Positions 24,393 through 32,360 of a stretch of DNA of 64,000 nucleotides are shown here, one piece after another. Made by a program: the position numbers and the translations under genes. This DNA comes from Streptomyces antioxidans. Lineage in GTDB: Bacteria > Actinomycetota > Actinomycetes > Streptomycetales > Streptomycetaceae. Each line of letters begins with the position of its first letter. The first letter of the stretch is position 1. The stretch lies in NCBI RefSeq assembly GCF_000968685.2, contig NZ_LAKD02000070.1, positions 16,451 through 80,450 of the forward strand, read 5' to 3'. The notes under the pieces are model-generated. The model had not been told where the DNA came from. It searched no databases and saw only the letters and a list, made by a program, of their open reading frames with translations.

Positions 24393-24537
24393 CCGGACGG
24401 CCTGCCTCCCGGCCACGGTGCGGGCCGCGGCGAAGATCCTGGTCGTCGGGCGCTGCGCCGCCGACGTCGTCTCCCGACTGATCGCGCACCCCGCGCAGCC
24501 CAACGGCCACCGCACCGTGCCCGCGCGGCTGGCCTGA
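24384..24537 (+). pseudogene. Remnant of conservon GTPase gene cvnD
   Basis: Directly after CvnC, one frame reads DRTACLPATVRAAAKILVVG, which looks like the start of a CvnD GTPase leading to its P-loop. The P-loop (usually GxxxVGKT) is missing: the text goes on RCAADVVSRLIAHP and stops at 24535-24537 after ~40 residues. The natural GTG 24384 is out of frame with this reading, consistent with a 2-nt insertion in the TCTCT run at 24386-24390. A terminator follows. CvnD proteins are normally near 190 residues, so about 80% is gone. The comparison with CvnD is from memory of the family. Confidence 0.6.
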
Positions 24538-24556
24538 CCGCCCGCAGGCCCACGCT

Positions 24557-24588
24557 CCCGCCCGCCCCCTTTCCCGGGGGCGGGCGGG
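24557..24588 (+). terminator. Terminator after the conservon
   Basis: Perfect 13-bp G+C-only inverted repeat (24557-24569 with 24576-24588), 6-nt loop, 38 nt before the next start codon. Confidence 0.75.
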
Positions 24589-24612
24589 TGGGCGGGGGCC
24601 GGGGCTACCCCT

Positions 24613-24618
24613 TACGAT
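24613..24618 (+). promoter_or_regulatory. Probable -10 of a leaderless transporter mRNA
   Basis: TACGAT ends 7 nt before GTG 24626. The terminator hairpin immediately upstream and the absence of any ribosome site argue for a transcript starting at the GTG itself. Confidence 0.5.
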
Positions 24619-24625
24619 CCTCTCC

Positions 24626-26701
24626 GTGTCCAAACTGACCGACCTCCCGAAACGGATTCTGATCGGGCGGGCGCTGCGCAGCGACAAGCTGGGGGAGACC
24701 CTTCTCCCGAAGCGCATCGCGCTCCCCGTCTTCGCCTCCGACCCCCTGTCCTCCGTCGCGTACGCGCCGGGGCAGGTGATGATCGTTCTGTCCGTGGCGG
24801 GTGCGTCGGCCTACCACTACAGCCCGTGGATCACGATCGCCATCGTGGTGCTGATGTTCACGGTGGTCGCCTCGTACCGCCAGAACGTGCACGCGTACCC
24901 CAGCGGAGGCGGTGACTACGAGGTCGCCACCACCAACCTCGGCCCCAAGGCGGGACTGACCGTCGCCAGCGCCCTGCTGGTCGACTACGTCCTCACGGTG
25001 GCGGTGTCGATCTCCTCCGGTGTGGAGAACCTCGGCTCGGCCGTCCCCTTCATCGTCGAGAACAAGACCCTCTGCGCGGTCGGGATCATCCTGTTGCTGA
25101 CGCTCATGAACCTGCGGGGGGTACGGGAGTCGGGCAAGCTCTTCGCGGTCCCCACCTACGTCTTCGTCGGCGGCGTCTTCGTGATGATCCTCTGGGGCGC
25201 CTACCGCGGGCTGGTCCTGGGCGACGACATGAAGGCCCCCACCGCGGGCTTCGAGGTGCACGCCGAGCAGACCGGGCTGGCCGGTTTCGCGCTGATCTTC
25301 CTGCTGCTGCGCGCGTTCTCCGACGGCTGTGCCGCCCTGACCGGCGTCGAGGCGATCAGCAACGGCGTGCCCGCCTTCCGCAAGCCCAAGAGCCGTAACG
25401 CGGCCACGACGCTGGCGCTGATGGGCGGCCTCGCCGTGACCATGTTCATCGGCATCATCACCCTCGCCCTGGCCACCGACGTCAAGATGGCCGAGCACCC
25501 CGCGCACGACCTGCTGAGGAACGGCACCCCGGTGGGCGCCGACTACACCCAGAACCCCGTGATCTCGCAGGTCGCGGCCGCGGTCTTCGGCGACGGCTCG
25601 TTCTTCTTCGTGGTGCTGGCCGGGGCCACCGCGCTGGTGCTGTTCCTGGCCGCCAACACCGCGTACAACGGCTTCCCGCTGCTCGGCTCGATCCTGGCCC
25701 AGGACCGCTATCTGCCCCGCCAGCTGCACACCCGCGGCGACCGGCTCGCCTTCTCCAACGGCATCGTGCTGCTGGCCTCCGCGGCCGCGGTCCTGGTCTA
25801 CCTCTACGGGGCCGACTCCACCCGGCTGATCCAGCTCTACATCGTCGGCGTCTTCGTCTCGTTCACCCTCAGCCAGACCGGCATGGTGCGGCACTGGAAC
25901 CGCCATCTGGCCACCGAGCGGAACCCGGCCACCCGCCGCCGTATGGTCCGCGCCCGCGCGATCAACACCTTCGGGGCCTTCTTCACCGGCCTGGTGCTGG
26001 TCGTGGTGTTGCTGACGAAGTTCACCCACGGCGCCTGGGTCGCCCTGCTCGGCATGGTCATCTTCTACGTCACCATGACGGCCATCAGGCGCCACTACGA
26101 CGGCGTCTCCGAGGAGCTGGCGGCGGCCACCGAACAGCTCGACGAGGAGGAGGTGCGCCCCTCCCGGGTGCACTCCCTGGTCCTGGTCTCCAAGGTCCAC
26201 AAGCCGACGCTGCGCGCCCTGGCCTACGCCAAGCTGATGCGCTCCCACCGGCTGGAGGCGCTGAGCATCAATGTGGACCCCGCCGAGACCAAGGCGCTGC
26301 AGGAGGTGTGGCACGAGCGCGGCATAGACGTGCCGCTCAAGATCCTCGACTCGCCCTACCGCGAGATCACCAGGCCGGTCATCGACTACGTCAAGAGCTT
26401 GCGCCGGGAGAGCCCGCGCGATGTGGTCTCCGTCTTCATCCCGGAGTACGTGGTCGGCCACTGGTACGAGCATCTGCTGCACAACCAGAGCGCGCTGCGG
26501 CTCAAGGGGCGGCTGCTGTTCACCCCGGGCGTCATGGTGACCTCCGTACCGTGGCAGCTGGACTCCTCCGAGCTGGCCCGGAAGCGGGCCCGGAAGCGGG
26601 CCGAGTGGAACGCGCCGGGTGCGGTGCGGCGCGGCCCGGTGATCCCGCCCAAGCCGGAGAAGGGCGAGAAGCCCGGCGTCACCTCGCAGGCGGGCCGCTA
26701 A
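24626..26701 (+). CDS. APC-superfamily permease, KimA-like potassium transporter
   Basis: 691 residues: about 12 transmembrane helices in 30-500 and a soluble C-terminal domain (~500-691). The first helix region reads PVFASDPLSSVAYAPGQ, typical of the KUP/KimA-like amino-acid/polyamine/organocation members. Others: SGGGDYEVA, GVEAISNGVPAFR, and the broken helix GATALVLFLAANTAYNGFP. KimA is a high-affinity K+/H+ symporter controlled by c-di-AMP in Bacillus. Two TrkA-type proteins nearby support a potassium role here; amino-acid transport cannot be excluded. GTG start without ribosome site. Confidence 0.85.
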   Translation: MSKLTDLPKRILIGRALRSDKLGETLLPKRIALPVFASDPLSSVAYAPGQVMIVLSVAGASAYHYSPWITIAIVVLMFTVVASYRQNVHAYPSGGGDYEVATTNLGPKAGLTVASALLVDYVLTVAVSISSGVENLGSAVPFIVENKTLCAVGIILLLTLMNLRGVRESGKLFAVPTYVFVGGVFVMILWGAYRGLVLGDDMKAPTAGFEVHAEQTGLAGFALIFLLLRAFSDGCAALTGVEAISNGVPAFRKPKSRNAATTLALMGGLAVTMFIGIITLALATDVKMAEHPAHDLLRNGTPVGADYTQNPVISQVAAAVFGDGSFFFVVLAGATALVLFLAANTAYNGFPLLGSILAQDRYLPRQLHTRGDRLAFSNGIVLLASAAAVLVYLYGADSTRLIQLYIVGVFVSFTLSQTGMVRHWNRHLATERNPATRRRMVRARAINTFGAFFTGLVLVVVLLTKFTHGAWVALLGMVIFYVTMTAIRRHYDGVSEELAAATEQLDEEEVRPSRVHSLVLVSKVHKPTLRALAYAKLMRSHRLEALSINVDPAETKALQEVWHERGIDVPLKILDSPYREITRPVIDYVKSLRRESPRDVVSVFIPEYVVGHWYEHLLHNQSALRLKGRLLFTPGVMVTSVPWQLDSSELARKRARKRAEWNAPGAVRRGPVIPPKPEKGEKPGVTSQAGR

Positions 26702-26756
26702 GGCGGTGTCCGGGCGTTGACGGGGTGAGGTCCGGCGGGACGTAGACTGGTGGGCT

Positions 26757-26812
26757 GTTGTCCCGCCCCGCGGGTTGTTGTCCCACCTGCTGGGCGGTTG
26801 TCCCACCGCGCC
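26757..26812 (+). repeat. Three short imperfect direct repeats (GTTGTCCC core)
   Basis: GTTGTCCCGCC, GTTGTCCCACC and GTTGTCCCACC occur within 26757-26805, about 20 bp apart, immediately downstream of a likely -10 (TAGACT, 26743-26748) and just before the RNA methyltransferase gene. The 20-bp phasing would place them on the same helix face, so a binding site array is possible. Confidence 0.4.
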
Positions 26813-26842
26813 CCCTCACCCCCTCTGGAGCCTGAGCCCGCC

Positions 26843-28186
26843 ATGCACAGTGAACCCAAGGCATCGCTCGTCGGTGAGGAGTACGAGGTCGAGGTCGGCC
26901 CGGTGGCGCACGGCGGCCACTGCATCGCCCGGACCGCCGAGGGCCAGGTGCTGTTCGTCCGGCACGCCCTGCCCGGCGAGCGGGTCGTCGCCCGGGTGAC
27001 CGGGGGCGAGGAGGGCGCGCGCTTCCTGCGCGCCGACGCGGTGCGGGTGCTGGACCCCTCCAAGGACCGGGTCGAGGCGCCGTGCCCGTTCGCCGGGCCC
27101 GGCAAGTGCGGCGGCTGCGACTGGCAGCACGTCGCCCCCGGCGCCCAGCGCAGGCTCAAGGCCGACGTGATCACCGAGCAGCTGGCCCGGCTGGCCGGGC
27201 TCACCCCCGAAGAGGCGGGCTGGGACGGCACGGTCGAGCCCGCGCCCGGCGACAAGGTGGCCCGCGGCGAGGTCCCGGCCTGGCGCACCCGGGTGCAGTA
27301 CGCGGTGGACGAGCAGGGCCGCCCCGGGCTGCGCCGCCACCGCTCGCACGAGGTCGAGCCGGTCGACCACTGTCTGATCGCCGCCCCCGGCGTCACCGAA
27401 CTCGGCGTCGAGAAGCGTGAATGGCCCCAGATCGCGACCGTGGAGGCCATCGCCGCCACCGGCTCCTCCGACCGGCAGGTGGTCCTCACCCCGCGCCCCG
27501 GCGGGCGGCTGCCGATCGTGGAGCTCGACCAGCCGGTCTCCGTGCTCCGGGTCAGCGAGCCCCGCGGCCGGGAGCGGACCCGTCTGGTGCACCGCGTCCA
27601 CGGCCGTCCCTTCGTCCGCGAGCGCGCGGCGGGCCGCACCTGGCGGGTCGGCGAGGGCGGCTTCTGGCAGGTCCACTCCAAGGCGGCGGACATCCTCGTC
27701 GAGGCCGTGATGCAGGGGCTGATGCCCCGTAAGGGCGAGATGGCCCTCGATCTGTACTGCGGCGTCGGCCTCTTCGCTGGCGCGATCGCCGAGCGGGTGG
27801 GGGAGCGCGGCGCGGTGCTGGGCATCGAGTCGAGCAAGCGCGCGGTCGAGGACGCCCGGCACAACCTCCAGGACCTGGAGCGCGTCCGCGTCGAGCACGG
27901 CAAGGTCGAGCAGGTGCTGCCCCGCACCGGGATCACCGAGGCCGATCTGATCGTCCTGGACCCGCCCCGCGCGGGCGCGGGCAAGGAGACGGTCACCGGC
28001 CTCGCGGCCCTGGGCCCCCGCCGCATCGCCTACGTCGCCTGCGACCCGGCGGCCCTCGCCCGTGACCTCGCGTACTTCCGCGAGGCGGGCTACACCCCAC
28101 GCCGCACCCGCGCCTTCGACCTCTTCCCGGTGACCCACCACGTGGAGTGCGTGGCGATCCTCGAACCAGTCGCGAAGCGCTCCTGA
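26843..28186 (+). CDS. TRAM-domain class I SAM-dependent RNA methyltransferase (TrmA/RlmD type)
   Basis: 447 residues. N-terminal TRAM domain (about 10-70), a cysteine cluster for a [4Fe-4S] centre (CPFAGPGKCGGCDW plus a later Cys), a central domain, and the Rossmann methyltransferase domain with LDLYCGVGLFAGAIAE as SAM motif. DPPRAGAG and the catalytic Cys in AYVACDPAALARD follow. These enzymes make 5-methyluridine in tRNA or 23S rRNA; which RNA is modified here cannot be told from sequence. ATG 26843 begins the TRAM homology. It is the last conserved core gene before the accessory cluster. Confidence 0.9.
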   Translation: MHSEPKASLVGEEYEVEVGPVAHGGHCIARTAEGQVLFVRHALPGERVVARVTGGEEGARFLRADAVRVLDPSKDRVEAPCPFAGPGKCGGCDWQHVAPGAQRRLKADVITEQLARLAGLTPEEAGWDGTVEPAPGDKVARGEVPAWRTRVQYAVDEQGRPGLRRHRSHEVEPVDHCLIAAPGVTELGVEKREWPQIATVEAIAATGSSDRQVVLTPRPGGRLPIVELDQPVSVLRVSEPRGRERTRLVHRVHGRPFVRERAAGRTWRVGEGGFWQVHSKAADILVEAVMQGLMPRKGEMALDLYCGVGLFAGAIAERVGERGAVLGIESSKRAVEDARHNLQDLERVRVEHGKVEQVLPRTGITEADLIVLDPPRAGAGKETVTGLAALGPRRIAYVACDPAALARDLAYFREAGYTPRRTRAFDLFPVTHHVECVAILEPVAKRS

Positions 28187-28556
28187 TCGCCGTGGCGGTC
28201 CGCGATGGGAATATGCCTGACGAACTTCACGGGGTATAGAAATCCCCCAGAAAAAGTCACACGGTGAATGGCTTTGGCCCGCCCCCGCGGTCTCGGATAG
28301 ATTTGCCTTTCCTGGCCGGGAGCGCGGCTGATACGGCATCTACGGAAAGCGCCAGATGTGGGCTTATGGGGCAACCGCACCATTCAGGAAGATGCGGTGA
28401 GAAATAACCGAAATTGCGGGCCGCTGGGCAGGAGTGGACCGGTAACGAGACCGGACGGGCTGGTTGGTCTGCTGAAAACAAGGCCGGAATTCTGCAAAAT
28501 TTAGGGGTTCACCTAGGATCTTATTCCAGTGCTTCTCGCTTTGCATTTCTCCGTTT
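28187..28556. other. 370-bp low-GC boundary region before the biosynthetic cluster
   Basis: No gene supported. The GC content drops visibly compared with the flanking core genes (AT-rich stretches such as 28230-28262 and 28480-28560), as does the following luxR-type gene. No integrase, tRNA or attachment-site repeat was seen. The promoter of the LuxR-type gene should lie here; no clear -35/-10 pair was found. Confidence 0.5.
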
Positions 28557-28862
28557 ATGGTGGAATGGATGCGTGCCATGGATAATGATCAGAGCGGCTG
28601 CGAAGTGTCCCAGCCGGTCGGTGACTGGGTTCTCAGCTCGGTCCAGGCCAGGATCCTGGAGGGTGTTGCGGCTGGCTTTTCCAGCGGGCGGCTTTCGAGA
28701 GAGTTGTACCTCAGCTCGAAAACCATCGACTATCACGTCCGCGTCATGTCCGACAAACTGCAGGCGCCGAATCGTGTCGCGTTGGTTTCGAGGGCGTTCG
28801 TCCTCCAGATTCTGCGAGCAGATTCGTGGCCTCCGCGCATTTCGCGGGAAACTGTGGATTAA
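28557..28862 (+). CDS. Stand-alone LuxR/GerE-type DNA-binding protein
   Basis: At most 101 residues, consisting almost only of a LuxR C-terminal helix-turn-helix (about 28-85): QARILEGVAAGFSSGRLSREL, YLSSKTIDYHVRVMSDKLQA, NRVALVSRAFVLQIL. The SxKTxxYHV recognition helix is intact. There is no ligand-binding or receiver domain. Candidate starts are 28557, 28569 and 28578; none has a strong ribosome site. Base composition is lower in GC than the core genes. It is the only regulator gene near the benzastatin-type cluster, so it is a candidate pathway activator (inference). Confidence 0.78.
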   Translation: MVEWMRAMDNDQSGCEVSQPVGDWVLSSVQARILEGVAAGFSSGRLSRELYLSSKTIDYHVRVMSDKLQAPNRVALVSRAFVLQILRADSWPPRISRETVD

Positions 28863-28956
28863 TGCCCGATGGTTCGTGAGAGCGTAATCCGTGCATTCAT
28901 GCATGAACCGCATGGTCCGGCGCCGTCAGTGGCAGGGGTCGCCCGGTATCGCCCGG

Positions 28957-29814
28957 TCACGGCACGTCCGCCGCTCCGGTCAGCCGCGTGGGCGGGGAGA
29001 GCACGATGTCCTCGGTCGCCACCCGTTCCACCGACGTGTCCGCCGTTCCACCGACGTGTCCGCGTAACCCAGTTCGGCCAGCCGGTCGAGCAACTGGTCG
29101 ACAAGGATCTCCGGCGCGCTCCCCCCGGCGCTCACGCCGACCGTGGACACGCCGGCCAGCCAGGTGGCGGATGCCGTCCTGGCGGTTCTGGCTGGCGTAC
29201 CAGATGTCGTCGGTGGCGGGTCCGCGCAGGTCGGTGAACCTGCGCTGGAGCACGGCGACGATGTCCCTGGTCTCGTCCACCGAGAGCGTGGTCTGGGTGA
29301 GGTAGGCGACCGGGGCGTCGGGTGGAAGGTCCAGTGCCTCCGCGTCGGCGACCGTCTCGACGATGACCGTCTGGTCGGGGGCGTGCCCGTAAGTGCCCTC
29401 GACCTCCTCGTGGTCCGCGTGCCCGACCAGCAGCAGCGTCCGCCCGTCGCGGGCGAACCTGCGGGCCTCCTGGTGCACCTTGGCCACCAGGGGGCAGGCC
29501 GCGTCGAGCACGTCCAGCCCGCGTGCGTCCGCGTTCCGCCGCACCTGCGGGGAGACGCCGTGCGCGGAGAAGACGCACACCGCGCCCTCCGGCACCTCCT
29601 GCTCGGAGTCGACGAACCGGACTCCCCGGCGCTGGAACTCGCCCACCACGTGGTGGTTGTGCACGATCTCCTTGCGGACGTAGATCGGCGCGCCGTGCTG
29701 TTCCAGCGCGAGGTCGATGATGGCTATCGCCCGGCGCACACCGGCACACAAACTCTGCGGCTCGGCCAGCAGGACCTGCTTACCGCCACCCATTCCCACC
29801 CCGTTCCGTGTCAT
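28957..29814 (-). pseudogene. ispH: Degraded ispH/lytB (4-hydroxy-3-methylbut-2-enyl diphosphate reductase)
   Basis: The first ~215 residues are good IspH: iron-sulfur Cys in QSLCAGVRRAI and DAACPLVAKVH, HNHHVVGEF, GHADHEEVEGTYGH and TQTTLS. IspH makes IPP and DMAPP, so an extra copy would feed prenylation. Three lesions are visible. The third cluster Cys (normally D-I-C-Y-A) is Trp in TDDIWYASQNRQ. About 45 codons with the SSNS substrate motif are missing after GIRHLA, with a frameshift. The tail GVSTVGVSAGGSAPEILVDQ survives out of frame until a perfect 20-bp tandem duplication (29024-29063) restores frame for VATEDIVLSPP. Almost surely inactive. Confidence 0.85.
29024..29063. repeat. Perfect 20-bp tandem duplication inside the ispH remnant
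   Basis: 29024-29043 is repeated exactly at 29044-29063. Removing one copy makes the IspH C-terminal reading continuous, so the duplication is a secondary lesion that shifts frame by two. Confidence 0.95.
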
Positions 29815-30242
29815 GTGTGCCGGTCTTAATAGCCGGACCCGAAGTTCGGCGTTGGTGCAGCCCAGCAGCTACCATTCCGCAGAGTAGTCTAATCCAGTCC
29901 TTACGCCGCCTTCTTTGGGGTTTTTCCTAAAGTCGAAGATGCTCACTCTGTGTCGTTGACACGACCAGGGTCGTCCCCCAGGATGGAATCCAATAGCTGC
30001 CACTCAATTTCGGGGCGACTCGATGCTCCGGACAATGAGGGCGGTTCTGCATTTCGAACGAGGCGCTGCTCGTGCCGCAGACTCGCATGTGGGAGGTGCT
30101 GGCACGGTTGATGGACATGGAATCCGGTCCGGCGATCCTTGTTAAACCACGCATCCTCGCCAACGCCATGACGAGCACAGTGTAACGACCACAGCAGGCT
30201 ATTCGCCAACGTCGTCGGCATCCGAGCTCTGGAGGAGTGACC
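29815..30242. other. 428-bp promoter region before bezA
   Basis: Holds copy 1 of the duplicated promoter module (29862-29986). Downstream of it, a 32-codon frame at 30087-30185 (MWEVLARLMDMESGPAIL...) has no ribosome site and no recognised homologue; it could be a gene remnant or leader. GGAGGAG at 30231-30237 is the ribosome site of bezA. The ispH remnant is divergent. Confidence 0.55.
29862..29986 (+). repeat. Duplicated promoter module, copy 1
   Basis: A 125-bp block that recurs at 33818-33942 with no gaps. I count 16 mismatches in total, 8 of them in the first 104 bp. It ends in TTGACA (29956-29961), a 17-nt spacer and CAGGAT (29979-29984), close to a Streptomyces housekeeping promoter. 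The inverted repeat GTCGT-TGAC-ACGAC overlaps the -35. Shared blocks such as GTAGTCTAATCCAGTCCTTA upstream could bind an activator. Confidence 0.85.
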
Positions 30243-31157
30243 GTGTCAAATCTGGATGAGCTTTCAAGTTCACCTCAAACAGCGCTGGAGCCTCAGGATG
30301 AGGTAAAAATCGTTGGCCAGTACTACGACGACAAAACAGCCAGGCTCGTTCGCAAATACGGGCCTGGCCCCAGGATTCACTATCACGTAGGCCACTACCC
30401 GTCCTCTGTGGCGCCACCGCATGCTGACGATGCGACGCCGGATGCCATTCGCGGCAGCATCCGGAGTCATCAGGAGGGGCTGCTGCGGTACGCGGCCAAG
30501 ATCTGGGGCGCCGAACACCGGCTGTCGGGGAAGATCCTGGACGTCGGCTGCGGCCTTGGCGGGGGCTCGCTCTTCTGGGCGCAGGAATACGGCGCCGACG
30601 TCACGGCGGTCACCAACGCGCAGGAGCACGCCCCGATAGTCGAGGGGTTCGCGCGGGAATGCGGTGTGGACGGCAAGGTCCGAGCGCTGGTCAGCGATGC
30701 GATGCAGCTCCCCTTGGACGGCGGCCCCTACGACGCGGCCGTAGCAATCGAGAGCAGCGGGTATTTCAACCGCCCTCAGTGGTTCGAGCGGCTGGCCCAC
30801 GTGCTTCGTCCGGGCGGGAGCGTGTGCGTCGAGGAAGTATTCATCACACGCCCTCACGGGGCCGATGTGTGGGCCGAATACTTCTACACCAAACCGGCCA
30901 CGGTGCGCGACTACGCGGAAGCCGCGCAGGCCGCGGGTTTTGAACTGGTCGATGACGTCGACGCTACGTCAGAGACCCTGCCGTTCTGGGAGGAGAGTGC
31001 CGCCTGGACGAAGGCGGTACTGGACACTGACAGCAGCCTTTCGCCAGTTGACCGCAGGAACCTGAGGATATCTCTGCTGGCGAACCAGGCGCTTGGCGCT
31101 GAATGGGGAGCCGGCGGCCTGAAGCTGGGTTTCCTGCGCTTCGAGCTGAAGAAGTGA
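30243..31157 (+). CDS. bezA: SAM-dependent C-methyltransferase, probable geranyl diphosphate C6-methyltransferase (BezA-like)
   Basis: 304 residues of class I methyltransferase. SAM motif I is ILDVGCGLGGGS near residue 98; later blocks are DAMQLPLDGGPYDAAVAIES and LAHVLRPGGSVCVEE. The N-terminal HYHVGHYPSS segment is unusual. In benzastatin synthesis BezA adds a methyl to C6 of geranyl diphosphate, giving the tetrasubstituted alkene. I assign this by cluster content and order, not by alignment. GTG 30243 is preceded by GGAGGAG; a GTG two codons earlier is less likely. It has its own module-type promoter and a strong terminator, so it is a one-gene unit. Confidence 0.7.
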   Translation: MSNLDELSSSPQTALEPQDEVKIVGQYYDDKTARLVRKYGPGPRIHYHVGHYPSSVAPPHADDATPDAIRGSIRSHQEGLLRYAAKIWGAEHRLSGKILDVGCGLGGGSLFWAQEYGADVTAVTNAQEHAPIVEGFARECGVDGKVRALVSDAMQLPLDGGPYDAAVAIESSGYFNRPQWFERLAHVLRPGGSVCVEEVFITRPHGADVWAEYFYTKPATVRDYAEAAQAAGFELVDDVDATSETLPFWEESAAWTKAVLDTDSSLSPVDRRNLRISLLANQALGAEWGAGGLKLGFLRFELKK

Positions 31158-31196
31158 GCAGGGAACTCACGACGAGCGGAGAATAGCAGCACGCAA

Positions 31197-31226
31197 GCGC
31201 TGGGCTGGGGCTGCCCAGCCCAGCGC
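31197..31226 (+). terminator. Terminator after bezA
   Basis: Perfect 13-bp inverted repeat (31197-31209 with 31214-31226), loop GCTG, 40 nt after the stop. Confidence 0.8.
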
Positions 31227-31274
31227 AGCGGGTTTCCACCCGCCTTTCGATATGACTGCCGGATTCCAGGGCGG

Positions 31275-31302
31275 TTGACCTAGATCCTCGCCGCAGAGGA
31301 TC
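31275..31302 (+). promoter_or_regulatory. Candidate promoter/operator before the RebM-like methyltransferase gene
   Basis: TTGACC (31275-31280) is followed by a perfect inverted repeat GATCCTC-N6-GAGGATC (31283-31302), ~145 bp before the start. Because a terminator separates the gene from bezA, a separate promoter is expected here. Confidence 0.4.
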
Positions 31303-31445
31303 CGTCATCGGCCGACATGGACCAACTCGCGGTCGACCCGCAGGACCTGCGGTGGCGTACCAACACGAACATTCGCGGGCTCACCGCCGGCCGGGCTGAA
31401 CCGCCGCTGGCTTCCCGCCACTTTCACCATGACACGGAGTTCTTC

Positions 31446-32279
31446 ATGACGATCGAGCAGTCTCCCACTCACAGCGACGACGTCCGTAACGTGTACGACG
31501 GGTTCGGTCGCGTCTACGGCTCCGTGTGGGGCCCCAATATCCACTACGGCTACTGGGAGAACGACGCCGACGACAGCTCCGTCGAGGTGGCCACCGACCG
31601 CCTGACCGACCTGATGATCTCGGGTCTCGGCGCACAGGCCGGCCAGCGGGTCCTGGACATCGGCTGCGGCATCGGCCATCCCGCGCGGCGGCTCGTCCGC
31701 GCCTCTGAGGCGAATGTGGTGGGCATCACCATCAGCCACATCCAGGCGGCGGAGGCCACGGAACACACCGCCGAGGCCGGGCTCGCCGACCGGGCCACCT
31801 TCCAGTTCGCGGACGCGATGGACATGCCCTTCCCCGACGCCTCGTTCGACGCGGCCTGGGCGTTCGAGTCGATGTGGCACATGCCCGATCGCGGCCAGGT
31901 GCTCTCCGAGACCGCCCGCGTCCTGCGCCCCGGCGGCCGCCTCGCCATCGCCGACGTCATCCAGCGCGACCCGATCAGCCCTGAGGGACAGGTGGTCCTG
32001 GACCACATCTGCGAGAACTACGGGGTGAGCTCCTTGGGCACCGTGGACGAGTACCGGACGGCGCTGGCCGCCAACGGTTTCGTCGACGTGGAGATCCGTG
32101 ACATCACCGACAACGTCATCCGTACCCTCGGGCTCATGGCCGACGCCTTTGAGACGGTCCGCGACAAGCTGGCCGATGTGGTCGGCAAGGAACAGGCCGA
32201 CTCGCTCATCGACTTCGTGCGCAGGTTCGGGTCCATCCCGGAGAGCGGCTACCTCTACCTGACCGCGGTCCGCGCATGA
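31446..32279 (+). CDS. SAM-dependent O-methyltransferase, RebM-like
   Basis: 277 residues, strikingly like RebM (rebeccamycin sugar O-methyltransferase) as I remember it: WGPNIHYGYWENDADDSSVEVATDRLTD is the region at ~24-51, SAM motif LDIGCGIGHPARRL, then FQFADAMDMPFPDASFDAAWAFES and MPDRGQVLSETARVLRPGG. By cluster logic it could methylate the hydroxymethyl group that becomes the methoxymethyl of virantmycin-type products (inference); position suggests bezB. GGAG sits 6 nt before ATG 31446. Convergent with the P450 gene, with a hairpin between. Confidence 0.8.
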   Translation: MTIEQSPTHSDDVRNVYDGFGRVYGSVWGPNIHYGYWENDADDSSVEVATDRLTDLMISGLGAQAGQRVLDIGCGIGHPARRLVRASEANVVGITISHIQAAEATEHTAEAGLADRATFQFADAMDMPFPDASFDAAWAFESMWHMPDRGQVLSETARVLRPGGRLAIADVIQRDPISPEGQVVLDHICENYGVSSLGTVDEYRTALAANGFVDVEIRDITDNVIRTLGLMADAFETVRDKLADVVGKEQADSLIDFVRRFGSIPESGYLYLTAVRA

Positions 32280-32360
32280 CCGCGGTCTTTCAGCAACGGT
32301 AGGTACCTGCGGTCTTCAGCTCGGCGTCCAACGGTAAGTACCGCCGCCGCACACGCCCTT

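Noticed and set aside
24605..26806. 733-residue minus-strand frame opposite the permease
   Set aside because: Shadow frame, Gly/Asp/His/Arg-rich with no recognisable domain.
29143..29829. 228-residue plus-strand frame across the ispH remnant
   Set aside because: Antisense of clear IspH homology; no independent coding evidence.
30087..30185. Small gene of 32 codons before bezA
   Set aside because: No ribosome site, no known homologue and position inside a promoter region; kept only as a note in the gap entry.
31446..32279. Indolocarbazole (rebeccamycin) cluster, from RebM similarity
   Set aside because: None of the tryptophan-dimerising or glycosyltransferase genes is present; RebM-like enzymes are used in many pathways.
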